Below are positions 1-4,753 of a DNA stretch of 5,604 nt, one piece after another (within the stretch, counting starts at the first letter, position 1; each line of letters starts with the position of its first letter). Both the position numbers and the translations under genes were made by a program. The DNA comes from an uncultured Clostridia bacterium (GTDB lineage Bacteria > Bacillota > Clostridia > Christensenellales > Borkfalkiaceae): assembly GCA_934247855.1 (NCBI GenBank), contig CAKQKA010000098.1:1-5604 (forward strand). Direction: 5' to 3'. The notes under the pieces are model-generated. The model was not told where the DNA came from. It worked only from the letters and a program-made list of their open reading frames with translations, and ran no database searches.

Positions 1-459
1 GCGAACGGCAAAGAGTATGTTTCGCTGCTCGGCAGTTATTCCTCGTCGTGGAAAATCGGCGATAAATTCATAATCTTATACGATGCCGAAAATCCCGAGC
101 GTATTACATACCCGAAGGGCAATTTAACGGCTCAGATCATGTGTTTTTCGATCGGCGGCGTGGTCGTCGTCTTTGTCGGCGGTTTTATATTGTCGGGTGT
201 TATCGGTAAATCGAAGCGCAAACGTTACATCCGTTCAGGGCGTAAAATCGAAGCAACTGTAGTCGAACTCGACATAAAAAATAATACGCATGTTTTAGGC
301 TCGAGCCCCGCTCGCATTGTCTGCCGAGATGCCGACGGAAATGATTACGAAAAGAACTTTTTATACGGAAAAGAGTGCAATGTTGCGTTTGATTCAAAAG
401 TTGACGTCTATATTAACGAGCATAATCCGGATAAATATTATATCGACGTCGGTCAATAA
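1..459 (+). CDS. DUF3592-like membrane protein, 3' part of gene (start outside window)
   Basis: The frame is open from base 1 to the TAA at 457-459, giving 152 residues without a start, so the gene begins upstream of the window. Two similar halves flank one strong hydrophobic segment (about residues 44-69). The first half ends in GDKFIILYDAENPERI (residues 20-35); the second carries DSKVDVYINEHNPDKYYID (131-149). The pattern of hydrophobic strands, then VxVYxxxxNPxK, is typical of DUF3592 proteins, small membrane-anchored proteins of unknown function. A basic stretch (KSKRKR, 70-75) follows the membrane segment, so the C-terminal half probably lies in the cytoplasm by the positive-inside rule. 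An internal ATG at 139 sits just before the membrane segment and would cut the first repeat, so it is not the real start. Family membership is recognised by motif only; no function can be given. Confidence 0.75.
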   Translation, partial: ANGKEYVSLLGSYSSSWKIGDKFIILYDAENPERITYPKGNLTAQIMCFSIGGVVVVFVGGFILSGVIGKSKRKRYIRSGRKIEATVVELDIKNNTHVLGSSPARIVCRDADGNDYEKNFLYGKECNVAFDSKVDVYINEHNPDKYYIDVGQ

Positions 460-490
460 ACAACATATAAATTGATCTGCTTTGCAGATA

Positions 491-530
491 AAAAGCCGCC
501 TTAAAATCGTAAAACGACAAGGTGGCTTTT
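491..530. terminator. Two-way intrinsic terminator between convergent genes
   Basis: AAAAGCCGCCTT (491-502) pairs with AAGGTGGCTTTT (519-530), 12 bp with one C-A/G-U position. A smaller TCGT/ACGA stem lies inside (507-510 and 514-517). Read rightward, the stem ends in a T run; read leftward, the A run at 491-494 becomes a short T tail. It lies between the converging ends of the DUF3592-like gene and the small helical gene, and can serve both. Confidence 0.85.
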
Positions 531-560
531 TTAAGTCGGTATAGAAAATCGAGTAAAATT

Positions 561-998
561 TTACAGATATTTTTTTAGATTTTCCTCGCACTGTTCTTCA
601 AACTGTTTTAAAATTTCTAACTGATCGTAAACCTCTTTGTCGAGCAAATGCCCGTATTCGGATATATCTTTAATCAACTCGGTAACGCCCATGACAGTGC
701 CCTTCAAAGTCATTTCGGCAACGTGCGAATCAGAATCGTCCATCATTGTTTTCATTGAAATAGAGGCTGTGACCATAGTTTTTTTCATTGCGCCAACGTC
801 GGGCAGGGTGATGTTTTTGCCATGCGCGATAACCGAAATGTCGGTTATAATCTTTTCGTAGCCTTCGTGCTGGTTCAGCAGTTCTTCTTTTAATGCACCC
901 TGCGCGATTTTAATCACGTCATCTAAAGAAACGAGTGCCATTTGTATATTCTGATATGCGTTTTTTAATACGGTTTCGGTAATTTTAACATTTTCCAT
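561..998 (-). CDS. Small all-helical protein of unknown function, ferritin-like fold suspected
   Basis: The product has 145 residues, is soluble, has no signal peptide and has no cysteine except C137. The sequence suggests four amphipathic helices: about 5-30, 33-60, 68-88 and 92-143, the last possibly split near 112. The most distinctive stretch is SHVAEMTLKGTVMGVTELIKD (91-111), preceded by SMKTMMDDSD (81-90). It resembles from memory a widespread but uncharacterised Bacillota family of about 140 residues, sometimes placed near ferritin-like DUF2383 proteins. Scattered Glu and His (E38, E39, H44, E45, H92, E95, E134, E135) could fit a metal site, but no clean ExxH pair is visible. No Shine-Dalgarno sequence precedes the ATG at 998; the leader is AT-rich and short. 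The ATG was chosen because the protein length and first helix fit. The trxA terminator upstream and its own terminator make it a single-gene unit. The coding call is firm; the function is unknown. Confidence 0.75.
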   Translation of the reverse strand: MENVKITETVLKNAYQNIQMALVSLDDVIKIAQGALKEELLNQHEGYEKIITDISVIAHGKNITLPDVGAMKKTMVTASISMKTMMDDSDSHVAEMTLKGTVMGVTELIKDISEYGHLLDKEVYDQLEILKQFEEQCEENLKKYL

Positions 999-1027
999 AG
1001 CAATTAATATTATTGCCGCATTTTCCG

Positions 1028-1062
1028 ATTATATACTTGTTAATAGAAAATACGCGATTATA
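1028..1062 (-). promoter_or_regulatory. Candidate -10 boxes for the small helical gene
   Basis: On the minus strand, perfect TATAAT hexamers occur at 1033-1028 and 1062-1057, 29 bp apart, just after the trxA terminator and before the ATG at 998. Neither has a recognisable TTGACA-like box at 16-18 bp. A start from the nearer box would give a leader of only about 22 nt. In such AT-rich DNA a lone TATAAT is weak evidence. Confidence 0.35.
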
Positions 1063-1090
1063 TATTTCGCGATTACGTATTTATAAATAA

Positions 1091-1121
1091 AAAAAAACAC
1101 ACGGCATTCGTCGTGTGTTTT
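1091..1121 (-). terminator. Intrinsic terminator of trxA
   Basis: AAAACACACG (1094-1103) and CGTGTGTTTT (1112-1121) form a perfect 10-bp stem with an eight-base loop. Read leftward, the stem is followed by a long T run (the complement of the A run reaching back to 1089). It lies 30 bp after the trxA stop codon and separates trxA from the small helical gene. Confidence 0.92.
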
Positions 1122-1151
1122 GGCGTAATATTCAAACGGATTCTTTAAGAA

Positions 1152-1454
1152 TTATTTAAGCAAATCGAGCACTTCGTCTTTTGTAAGCAAACCGACCGAT
1201 TTGTTGATTACTTTTCCGTTTCGGAAAACCAAAAGGGTAGGTATCGCCGCAATAGAAAATTCCCTTGCAATGTCTATTTGTTCGTCAACGTTTACTTTGC
1301 CGACTTTAAAATCGGTGGCGGTTTCTGCTATTTCGTCCACGATGGGCGAGAGCATTTTGCACGGACCGCACCAGGGTGCCCAAAAGTCCACAAGCGTTTT
1401 TTGTTCGGATGCTACTTCTTCTTTAAAATTTTCGGTTGTCAATTCTTTTATCAT
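1152..1454 (-). CDS. trxA: Thioredoxin
   Basis: This is a 100-residue single-domain cytoplasmic thioredoxin, close to the usual 103-108. It reduces protein disulfides and is itself reduced by thioredoxin reductase, which is not in this window. The active site WCGPC is at residues 28-32 (redox Cys29 and Cys32), preceded by the typical VDFWAPW. The buried Asp23 matches Asp26 of the E. coli protein, and the cis-proline loop AIPT has Pro72. KVNVDE (53-58) is the expected central strand. There is no signal peptide, so a cytoplasmic location is inferred. AAGGAG (minus strand, 1472-1467) lies 12 bases before the ATG, slightly far but the only good site. The gene is flanked upstream by three 23-bp tandem repeats, which must contain or overlap its promoter, and downstream by a strong terminator, so it appears to be transcribed alone. 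Confidence 0.97.
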   Translation of the reverse strand: MIKELTTENFKEEVASEQKTLVDFWAPWCGPCKMLSPIVDEIAETATDFKVGKVNVDEQIDIAREFSIAAIPTLLVFRNGKVINKSVGLLTKDEVLDLLK

Positions 1455-1483
1455 AATTATATTATGCTCCTTTTGTATTGTTT

Positions 1484-1552
1484 TTAAAATATATATAGCG
1501 ATTAAATTAAAATATATATAGCGATTAAATTAAAATATATATAGCGATTAAA
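1484..1552. repeat. Three perfect tandem copies of a 23-bp AT-rich unit
   Basis: The copies lie at 1484-1506, 1507-1529 and 1530-1552 and show no differences. Each starts TTAAAA, continues with TATATATA and ends GCGATTAAA. The array fills most of the space between the rpsT terminator and the trxA ribosome binding site. Read leftward, each unit offers TATATA/TATATT sequences that could act as -10 boxes for trxA, though no TTGACA-like partner is seen. Confidence 0.95.
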
Positions 1553-1580
1553 AATAAAACCCGCCGAAAAATCCGACGGG
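1553..1580 (-). terminator. Intrinsic terminator of rpsT
   Basis: CCCGCCG (1560-1566) pairs with CGACGGG (1574-1580) around a seven-base loop. In the leftward transcript the one imperfect position is a G-U pair. The stem is followed by TTTTATTTTT read leftward. It starts 12 bp after the rpsT stop codon and abuts the 23-bp repeat array. Confidence 0.88.
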
Positions 1581-1592
1581 TAAAATCAGCAA

Positions 1593-1862
1593 TTATGCAT
1601 TTTTCAAAGCGTTAAGTCTTACGGCAAAACCGGATTTCTTATTCGCTGCGGTATTCTTATGAAGAGTACCGTTTGCAACGGCTTTGTCAAGAACTCTGCA
1701 AGTTTCGCGATAACCTGCTTCGATTTCGGCAACGTTGCCTGCTTCAAACAAAGCGTTGAGTTTTTTGAGAGCTGTTTTTATTTCGGATTTATTGCTCTTA
1801 TTGATTTCGGCTTTCTTGTTGTTAACGAGTACGCGTTTCTTCGCGGATTTAATATTAGGCAC
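1593..1862 (-). CDS. rpsT: 30S ribosomal protein S20 (GTG start)
   Basis: From the GTG at 1862 the product is 89 residues, the usual S20 length, beginning (M)PNIKSAKKRV, the typical S20 N-terminus. The rest is Lys/Ala-rich and helical, ending in LHKNTAANKKSGFAVRLNAL (residues 67-86), the conserved S20 C-terminal pattern. S20 binds 16S rRNA and helps assemble the small subunit. An in-frame ATG at 1901 would add 13 residues, but it overlaps the -10 box of the likely promoter. By contrast, AAGGAG lies nine bases before the GTG. The GTG start is therefore strongly favoured. The gene has its own promoter and terminator and is divergent from murI. Regulation by S20 itself is known in E. coli, but nothing here shows it directly. 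Confidence 0.97.
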   Translation of the reverse strand: MPNIKSAKKRVLVNNKKAEINKSNKSEIKTALKKLNALFEAGNVAEIEAGYRETCRVLDKAVANGTLHKNTAANKKSGFAVRLNALKNA

Positions 1863-1871
1863 TTTATCTAT

Positions 1872-1880
1872 CTCCTTAGG
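1872..1880 (-). promoter_or_regulatory. Ribosome binding site that fixes the rpsT start
   Basis: On the minus strand the sequence reads CCTAAGGAG, a near-perfect match to the anti-Shine-Dalgarno, ending nine bases before the GTG at 1862. The in-frame ATG at 1901 has no comparable site upstream. Confidence 0.9.
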
Positions 1881-1899
1881 AACTATCTTACTATGGGAC

Positions 1900-1928
1900 A
1901 TTTTAGCATATCTTCTTTATGAATGCAA
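1900..1928 (-). promoter_or_regulatory. Sigma-A-like promoter of rpsT
   Basis: On the minus strand TTGCAT (1928-1923) is separated by 17 bp from TAAAAT (1905-1900), with an extended -10 TGC just before it. Transcription would start near 1893, giving a leader of about 30 nt that includes the AAGGAG site and the GTG start. This excludes the upstream ATG at 1901 from the message. Confidence 0.82.
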
Positions 1929-2039
1929 GAGTTTTAACGCTGTTTTTCAAAAACTTAAACTATTTTGATGTTTTTTTGTCGAAAAATCATTTATAACGCA
2001 TATGTCATAAGATATTCTGTAAGGGCGAAAAAAATCAAA

Positions 2040-2759
2040 ATGAAAAGTAACGACGTTCGGTCGATTTTTGTTACGGACAGCGGTATAGGAGGGCTTTCGG
2101 TTTTAGATAAACTTGCAAAATCTTTTCCCGACGAGCGGTTCATTTATTATTCCGATTTAAAAAACGTTCCGTACGGCAATAAAGATAAAAAGCGTATAAT
2201 AAAATACTGCAAAAAGCGTGTCGAGCTCGCAAAAAAATATAATGCAAAACTCATTGTTGTGGCATGTAATACCATGTCCGTTATCGGTGAAGATTTGTTT
2301 TCAAAGTGCGGCATTCCGGAAGTGGGCGTTTGCGCCGCAAGTACTGAAATGCTTGAAAAATCGCCTAAACCGATTGTTGTGTTTTGTACTGCCGCGACTG
2401 CGAAAAACCTGTCTATAGGTCGATTATCGGGTATAAAAGTGGTTGGTTTGCCGTCGCTCGCAAAGGAAATAGAAGATAATATTTTCGATAAAAATTTTAT
2501 TCCCGAATGTTTTGAGCCGGACTATGGCGAAGTTAAAACCATCGTTCTGGGGTGTACGCATTATTCGTTTTTAATGGAGCAATTTATCGAGCGTTTTCAC
2601 CCCGAAAAGATTGTTGACGGTACAGATGAAGCGGTGCAAAAAACAGCAACTTTTCTCGGTCGCAAAATTTGCGAAAAAGTGCCTTGCACGGGCGGAAAAG
2701 TAAAGTTTATCGGCAGCGGTGCAAGAAAAATGGAAAAAGTTTATAAAATGCGCTTTTAA
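2040..2759 (+). CDS. murI: Glutamate racemase (short form)
   Basis: From the ATG at 2040 the product has 239 residues. It interconverts L- and D-glutamate without a cofactor and supplies D-Glu for peptidoglycan in the cytoplasm. Visible motifs are VTDSGIGG (residues 11-18, Asp13/Ser14), SDLKNVPYG (38-46), VACNT (74-78, catalytic Cys76), LGCTHY (170-175, catalytic Cys172 and His174) and VDGTDEA (192-198). Both catalytic cysteines are present. The open frame extends upstream to a TTG at 1965, but those 25 residues are basic and unlike the family, whose N-terminus lies just before the DSG motif. AAGGG at 2021-2025 is 14 bases from the ATG, a loose ribosome site. The protein is somewhat shorter than the usual 255-285, mainly between residues 140 and 165. 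The wider Asp/Glu racemase family is an alternative, but the motifs fit MurI. It is divergent from rpsT; no clear promoter was found. Confidence 0.9.
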   Translation: MKSNDVRSIFVTDSGIGGLSVLDKLAKSFPDERFIYYSDLKNVPYGNKDKKRIIKYCKKRVELAKKYNAKLIVVACNTMSVIGEDLFSKCGIPEVGVCAASTEMLEKSPKPIVVFCTAATAKNLSIGRLSGIKVVGLPSLAKEIEDNIFDKNFIPECFEPDYGEVKTIVLGCTHYSFLMEQFIERFHPEKIVDGTDEAVQKTATFLGRKICEKVPCTGGKVKFIGSGARKMEKVYKMRF

Positions 2760-2787
2760 TTGTTATGCCACAGCCTTGTCATGCACA

Positions 2788-2805
2788 GCCGCAAACGGCA
2801 TTTTT
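2788..2805 (+). terminator. Weak candidate terminator after murI
   Basis: GCCG (2788-2791) and CGGC (2796-2799) form a 4-bp stem around CAAA, followed by ATTTTT. The stem is short and nothing else in the gap makes a better terminator. The gap 2760-3031 otherwise holds the promoter and leader of the next operon. Confidence 0.3.
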
Positions 2806-2869
2806 CAGGCGTTTTTGCAATGTTTTTCGTGCTGCGTGCCTATTTTTTATATGAATTGCATTAAAAAAA

Positions 2870-2899
2870 TTGACAATAAAAACAAATGTATGTTATTAT
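2870..2899 (+). promoter_or_regulatory. Sigma-A-like promoter of the M24 peptidase-efp-SDR operon
   Basis: A perfect TTGACA (2870-2875) is followed after 18 bp by TATTAT (2894-2899), with an extended -10 TGT at 2891-2893. Transcription would start near 2906 and leave a leader of about 125 nt before the ATG at 3032. Confidence 0.8.
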
Positions 2900-2929
2900 T
2901 AACAGAGATAAAGCGGTTCGTGCGGTGCG

Positions 2930-2960
2930 TTATGCCGATTGTGTGTTATAATTATGCCGA
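2930..2960 (+). repeat. Direct repeat TTATGCCGA, 22 bp apart
   Basis: TTATGCCGA occurs at 2930-2938 and 2952-2960, a start-to-start distance of 22 bp, about two helical turns. The pair straddles a TATAAT at 2947-2952. Such spacing would suit a protein binding one face of the DNA, but two short copies could also be chance. Confidence 0.45.
2944..2952 (+). promoter_or_regulatory. Second candidate promoter (extended -10 only)
   Basis: TGT followed by TATAAT (2947-2952) is a perfect extended -10, but the hexamer 17 bp upstream (GGTGCG) is not a -35 box. If used, it would start the message near 2959, inside the leader of the stronger upstream promoter. Confidence 0.35.
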
Positions 2961-3031
2961 ATTATTCATTGTAAGACGGCGAAAAAAACAAAATCCGCTT
3001 TATGGTATAAAGAGTTTTCTTAAGGTGTACT

Positions 3032-4102
3032 ATGAAATTTTGCGATTACGATTTATGCCTGATAACCGACGAAAAAGAGAGAATGTATTTTCTCGGATTT
3101 GCGTCTACGGACGGTTATGTTGTCCATACAAAGAATAAAACCTCGCTGGTTATCGACAAACGGTATTACTATGCAGCCAAAAAGCAGCTTGAACCCAAAG
3201 GGTTTGACGTAATTTGCGGCAGCGATTTCGGTTTTCTTGCCGAGGCTGTGGTTTCTAACGAAGCGCACGTTTTAGGTATAGATTTCGGCGTTACCACGAT
3301 TTCACAGCTTAATGCGCTCAAAAAGGCGTTGCCGGGAATTGAATTTTTCGATATCGGACCTGAACTCGAGTACGAGGCGTCTATTAAAAATCCCGAAGAA
3401 ATCAAGGCGATCGCCAAGGCTTGCGCTATTGCCGAAAAATCTTTTCTGGAAACGATTCCGTTTTTTGAAACGGGCGTAACCGAAGCGGATATCGCCGCCG
3501 AACTCGAATATCGTTTCAAAAAGAACGGCGCGTCCGATAAATCGTTCGACACAATCGTGGCGTTCGGCGCAAACTCTGCAGTACCGCACCACGCAACGGG
3601 CAAGACGAAACTTAAAGAAAACGTTCCCGTGTTGATGGATTTCGGCTGTATTTATTCGGGTTATTGCTCGGATATGACGAGAACTATGTTTTACGGCGAG
3701 CCGGACGAAAAGTTCCTGCAAGCATACAAAGCCGTTTACGAGGCGCATTTTGCCGCTCTGAACAACATAAAAGCGGGCATGACGGGCAAAGAAGCCGATG
3801 CGATTGCGCGTTCGGTGCTCGAAAAATACGGTTATGCGAAATATTTTACGCATTCGTTAGGTCACGGCATAGGCGTTCACATTCACGAATATCCTTGCCT
3901 TACGCCGTCGCCGCGCGGGCTTTGCTATCTTGAGAACGGTATGGTGTTCTCCGATGAACCGGGCGTATATTTCGACGGCAAGTTCGGCATAAGAATAGAG
4001 GACAGTTGCTACATGTGCGACGATAAAGTTCACACGTTCATGAAAGAAGACAAAACTCTTATCGTGCTCAAGAACGGCGAAATGCAAAAATACAAATTTT
4101 AA
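3032..4102 (+). CDS. M24 metallopeptidase, Xaa-Pro aminopeptidase/dipeptidase type (YqhT-like)
   Basis: The 356-residue protein is the usual length for the short aminopeptidase P/prolidase-type enzymes of Bacillota. Residues 1 to about 115 form the creatinase-type N-terminal domain (LITDEKERMYFLGF near the start). Residues from about 119 to 345 form the pita-bread catalytic domain. All five expected metal ligands are visible: Asp203 (LMDFG), Asp214 (CSDMTRT), His278 (LGHGIG), Glu309 (DEPGVY) and Glu323 (RIED). Also present are substrate-side His186 in PHHATG and His285 in HIHEYP. The enzyme should remove residues next to proline, using two metal ions, in the cytoplasm. TAAGGTG (3021-3027) is a fair ribosome site four bases before the ATG. 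It is followed 90 bp later by efp with no terminator, the same pairing as yqhT-efp in Bacillus. Exact substrate (tripeptide or dipeptide) cannot be told from sequence alone. Confidence 0.93.
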   Translation: MKFCDYDLCLITDEKERMYFLGFASTDGYVVHTKNKTSLVIDKRYYYAAKKQLEPKGFDVICGSDFGFLAEAVVSNEAHVLGIDFGVTTISQLNALKKALPGIEFFDIGPELEYEASIKNPEEIKAIAKACAIAEKSFLETIPFFETGVTEADIAAELEYRFKKNGASDKSFDTIVAFGANSAVPHHATGKTKLKENVPVLMDFGCIYSGYCSDMTRTMFYGEPDEKFLQAYKAVYEAHFAALNNIKAGMTGKEADAIARSVLEKYGYAKYFTHSLGHGIGVHIHEYPCLTPSPRGLCYLENGMVFSDEPGVYFDGKFGIRIEDSCYMCDDKVHTFMKEDKTLIVLKNGEMQKYKF

Positions 4103-4192
4103 GACGCAAGTTTTTAACGAACGACAAGACAAAACAAGAAAAAAAATTAAAATTTAAGAAAATATAACAGTAAAAATTCAGGAGATAAAACT

Positions 4193-4753
4193 ATGATTCA
4201 AGCAGGCGATTTCAGAAAGGGCGTAACCATCGAATTCGAGGGCAACATTTACACGATTGTTGACTTTCAGCACGTTAAACCGGGTAAAGGCGCAGCATTC
4301 GTAAGAACCAGACTGAAAAACATCGTTACCGGCGCCGTTCTCGAAAGAACGTTCAACCCGACCGAAAAGGTTGAGAATGCTGTTATCGAAACCAAGAAAA
4401 TGCAGTATTCTTACAACGACGGCGATTTGTATTACTTTATGGATGAAGAATACAACCTCGTTCCGCTCAATCACGATCAGGTCGAAGATGCTCTTAAATA
4501 TATTAAGGAAAACGATTACGTTCTCGTTAAATCTTATAAGGGCGTTGCTTTCTCGGTCGATTGCGACAACTTTGTTGAACTTCTCGTTACCGAAGCCGAA
4601 CCCAGCGTTGCAGGCAACACCGCTACCAACGCAACCAAGATCGTTAAACTTGAAACGGGTATCTCCATGCAAGTTCCTATGTTCGTTAACGAAGGCGACG
4701 TTATCCGTATCGATACTCGTACCGGCGAATACATGGAAAGAGTTAAAAAATAA
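4193..4753 (+). CDS. efp: Elongation factor P
   Basis: The 186-residue protein is full length with the three beta-barrel domains of EF-P. It relieves ribosomes stalled at proline stretches by binding near the P-site tRNA. The N-terminal KOW-like domain ends its key loop in HVKPGKGAAF (residues 27-36), placing the modifiable Lys32 at the tip; this loop matches Bacillus EF-P, whose Lys32 carries 5-aminopentanol. The middle domain includes KMQYSYNDGD (69-78), and the C-terminal domain contains FVNEGDVIRIDTRTGEY (164-180), the family signature. AGGAG (4180-4184) lies eight bases before the ATG, an excellent site. The preceding 90 bp are purine- and A-rich without a clear promoter or terminator, so co-transcription with the M24 peptidase is likely. 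Its TAA overlaps the next ATG (TAATG). No lysyl-type EpmA or EpmC partner is present in the window. Confidence 0.98.
   Translation: MIQAGDFRKGVTIEFEGNIYTIVDFQHVKPGKGAAFVRTRLKNIVTGAVLERTFNPTEKVENAVIETKKMQYSYNDGDLYYFMDEEYNLVPLNHDQVEDALKYIKENDYVLVKSYKGVAFSVDCDNFVELLVTEAEPSVAGNTATNATKIVKLETGISMQVPMFVNEGDVIRIDTRTGEYMERVKK

Larger units (their letters stand above)
2908..3003 (+). other. Possible folded 5' leader of the efp operon
   Basis: ATAAAGCGG (2908-2916) is a perfect 9-base complement of CCGCTTTAT (2995-3003). Between them two smaller hairpins are possible: CGG 2923-2925 with CCG 2935-2937, extended by two G-U pairs, and GCCG 2956-2959 with CGGC 2977-2980. Together they would make a three-way junction starting within a few bases of the predicted transcription start and ending before the TAAGGTG ribosome site (3021-3027). 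No known riboswitch class or T-box was recognised. Pairing was found by eye only, and the inner stems are weak. Confidence 0.3.

Noticed and set aside
1484..1552. CRISPR array
   Set aside because: The 23-bp units are directly adjacent with no spacers and are very AT-rich; no cas gene is near.
1965..2039. TTG-initiated extension of murI by 25 residues
   Set aside because: The extra residues are basic and unlike the MurI N-terminus, and no ribosome site precedes the TTG.
2719..3138. Rightward 139-codon open frame spanning the end of murI and the start of the M24 gene
   Set aside because: It overlaps two well-supported genes in another frame, is rich in Cys and Arg without any motif, lacks a ribosome site, and runs through a clear promoter.
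3302..3853. Leftward 183-codon open frame inside the M24 gene
   Set aside because: It is antisense to conserved catalytic sequence; the Arg/Phe-rich product has no recognisable motif and no ribosome site.
4103..4192. Separate promoter for efp (TATAAC near 4163)
   Set aside because: No -35 box at a suitable distance; the A-rich stretch makes such hexamers common by chance.
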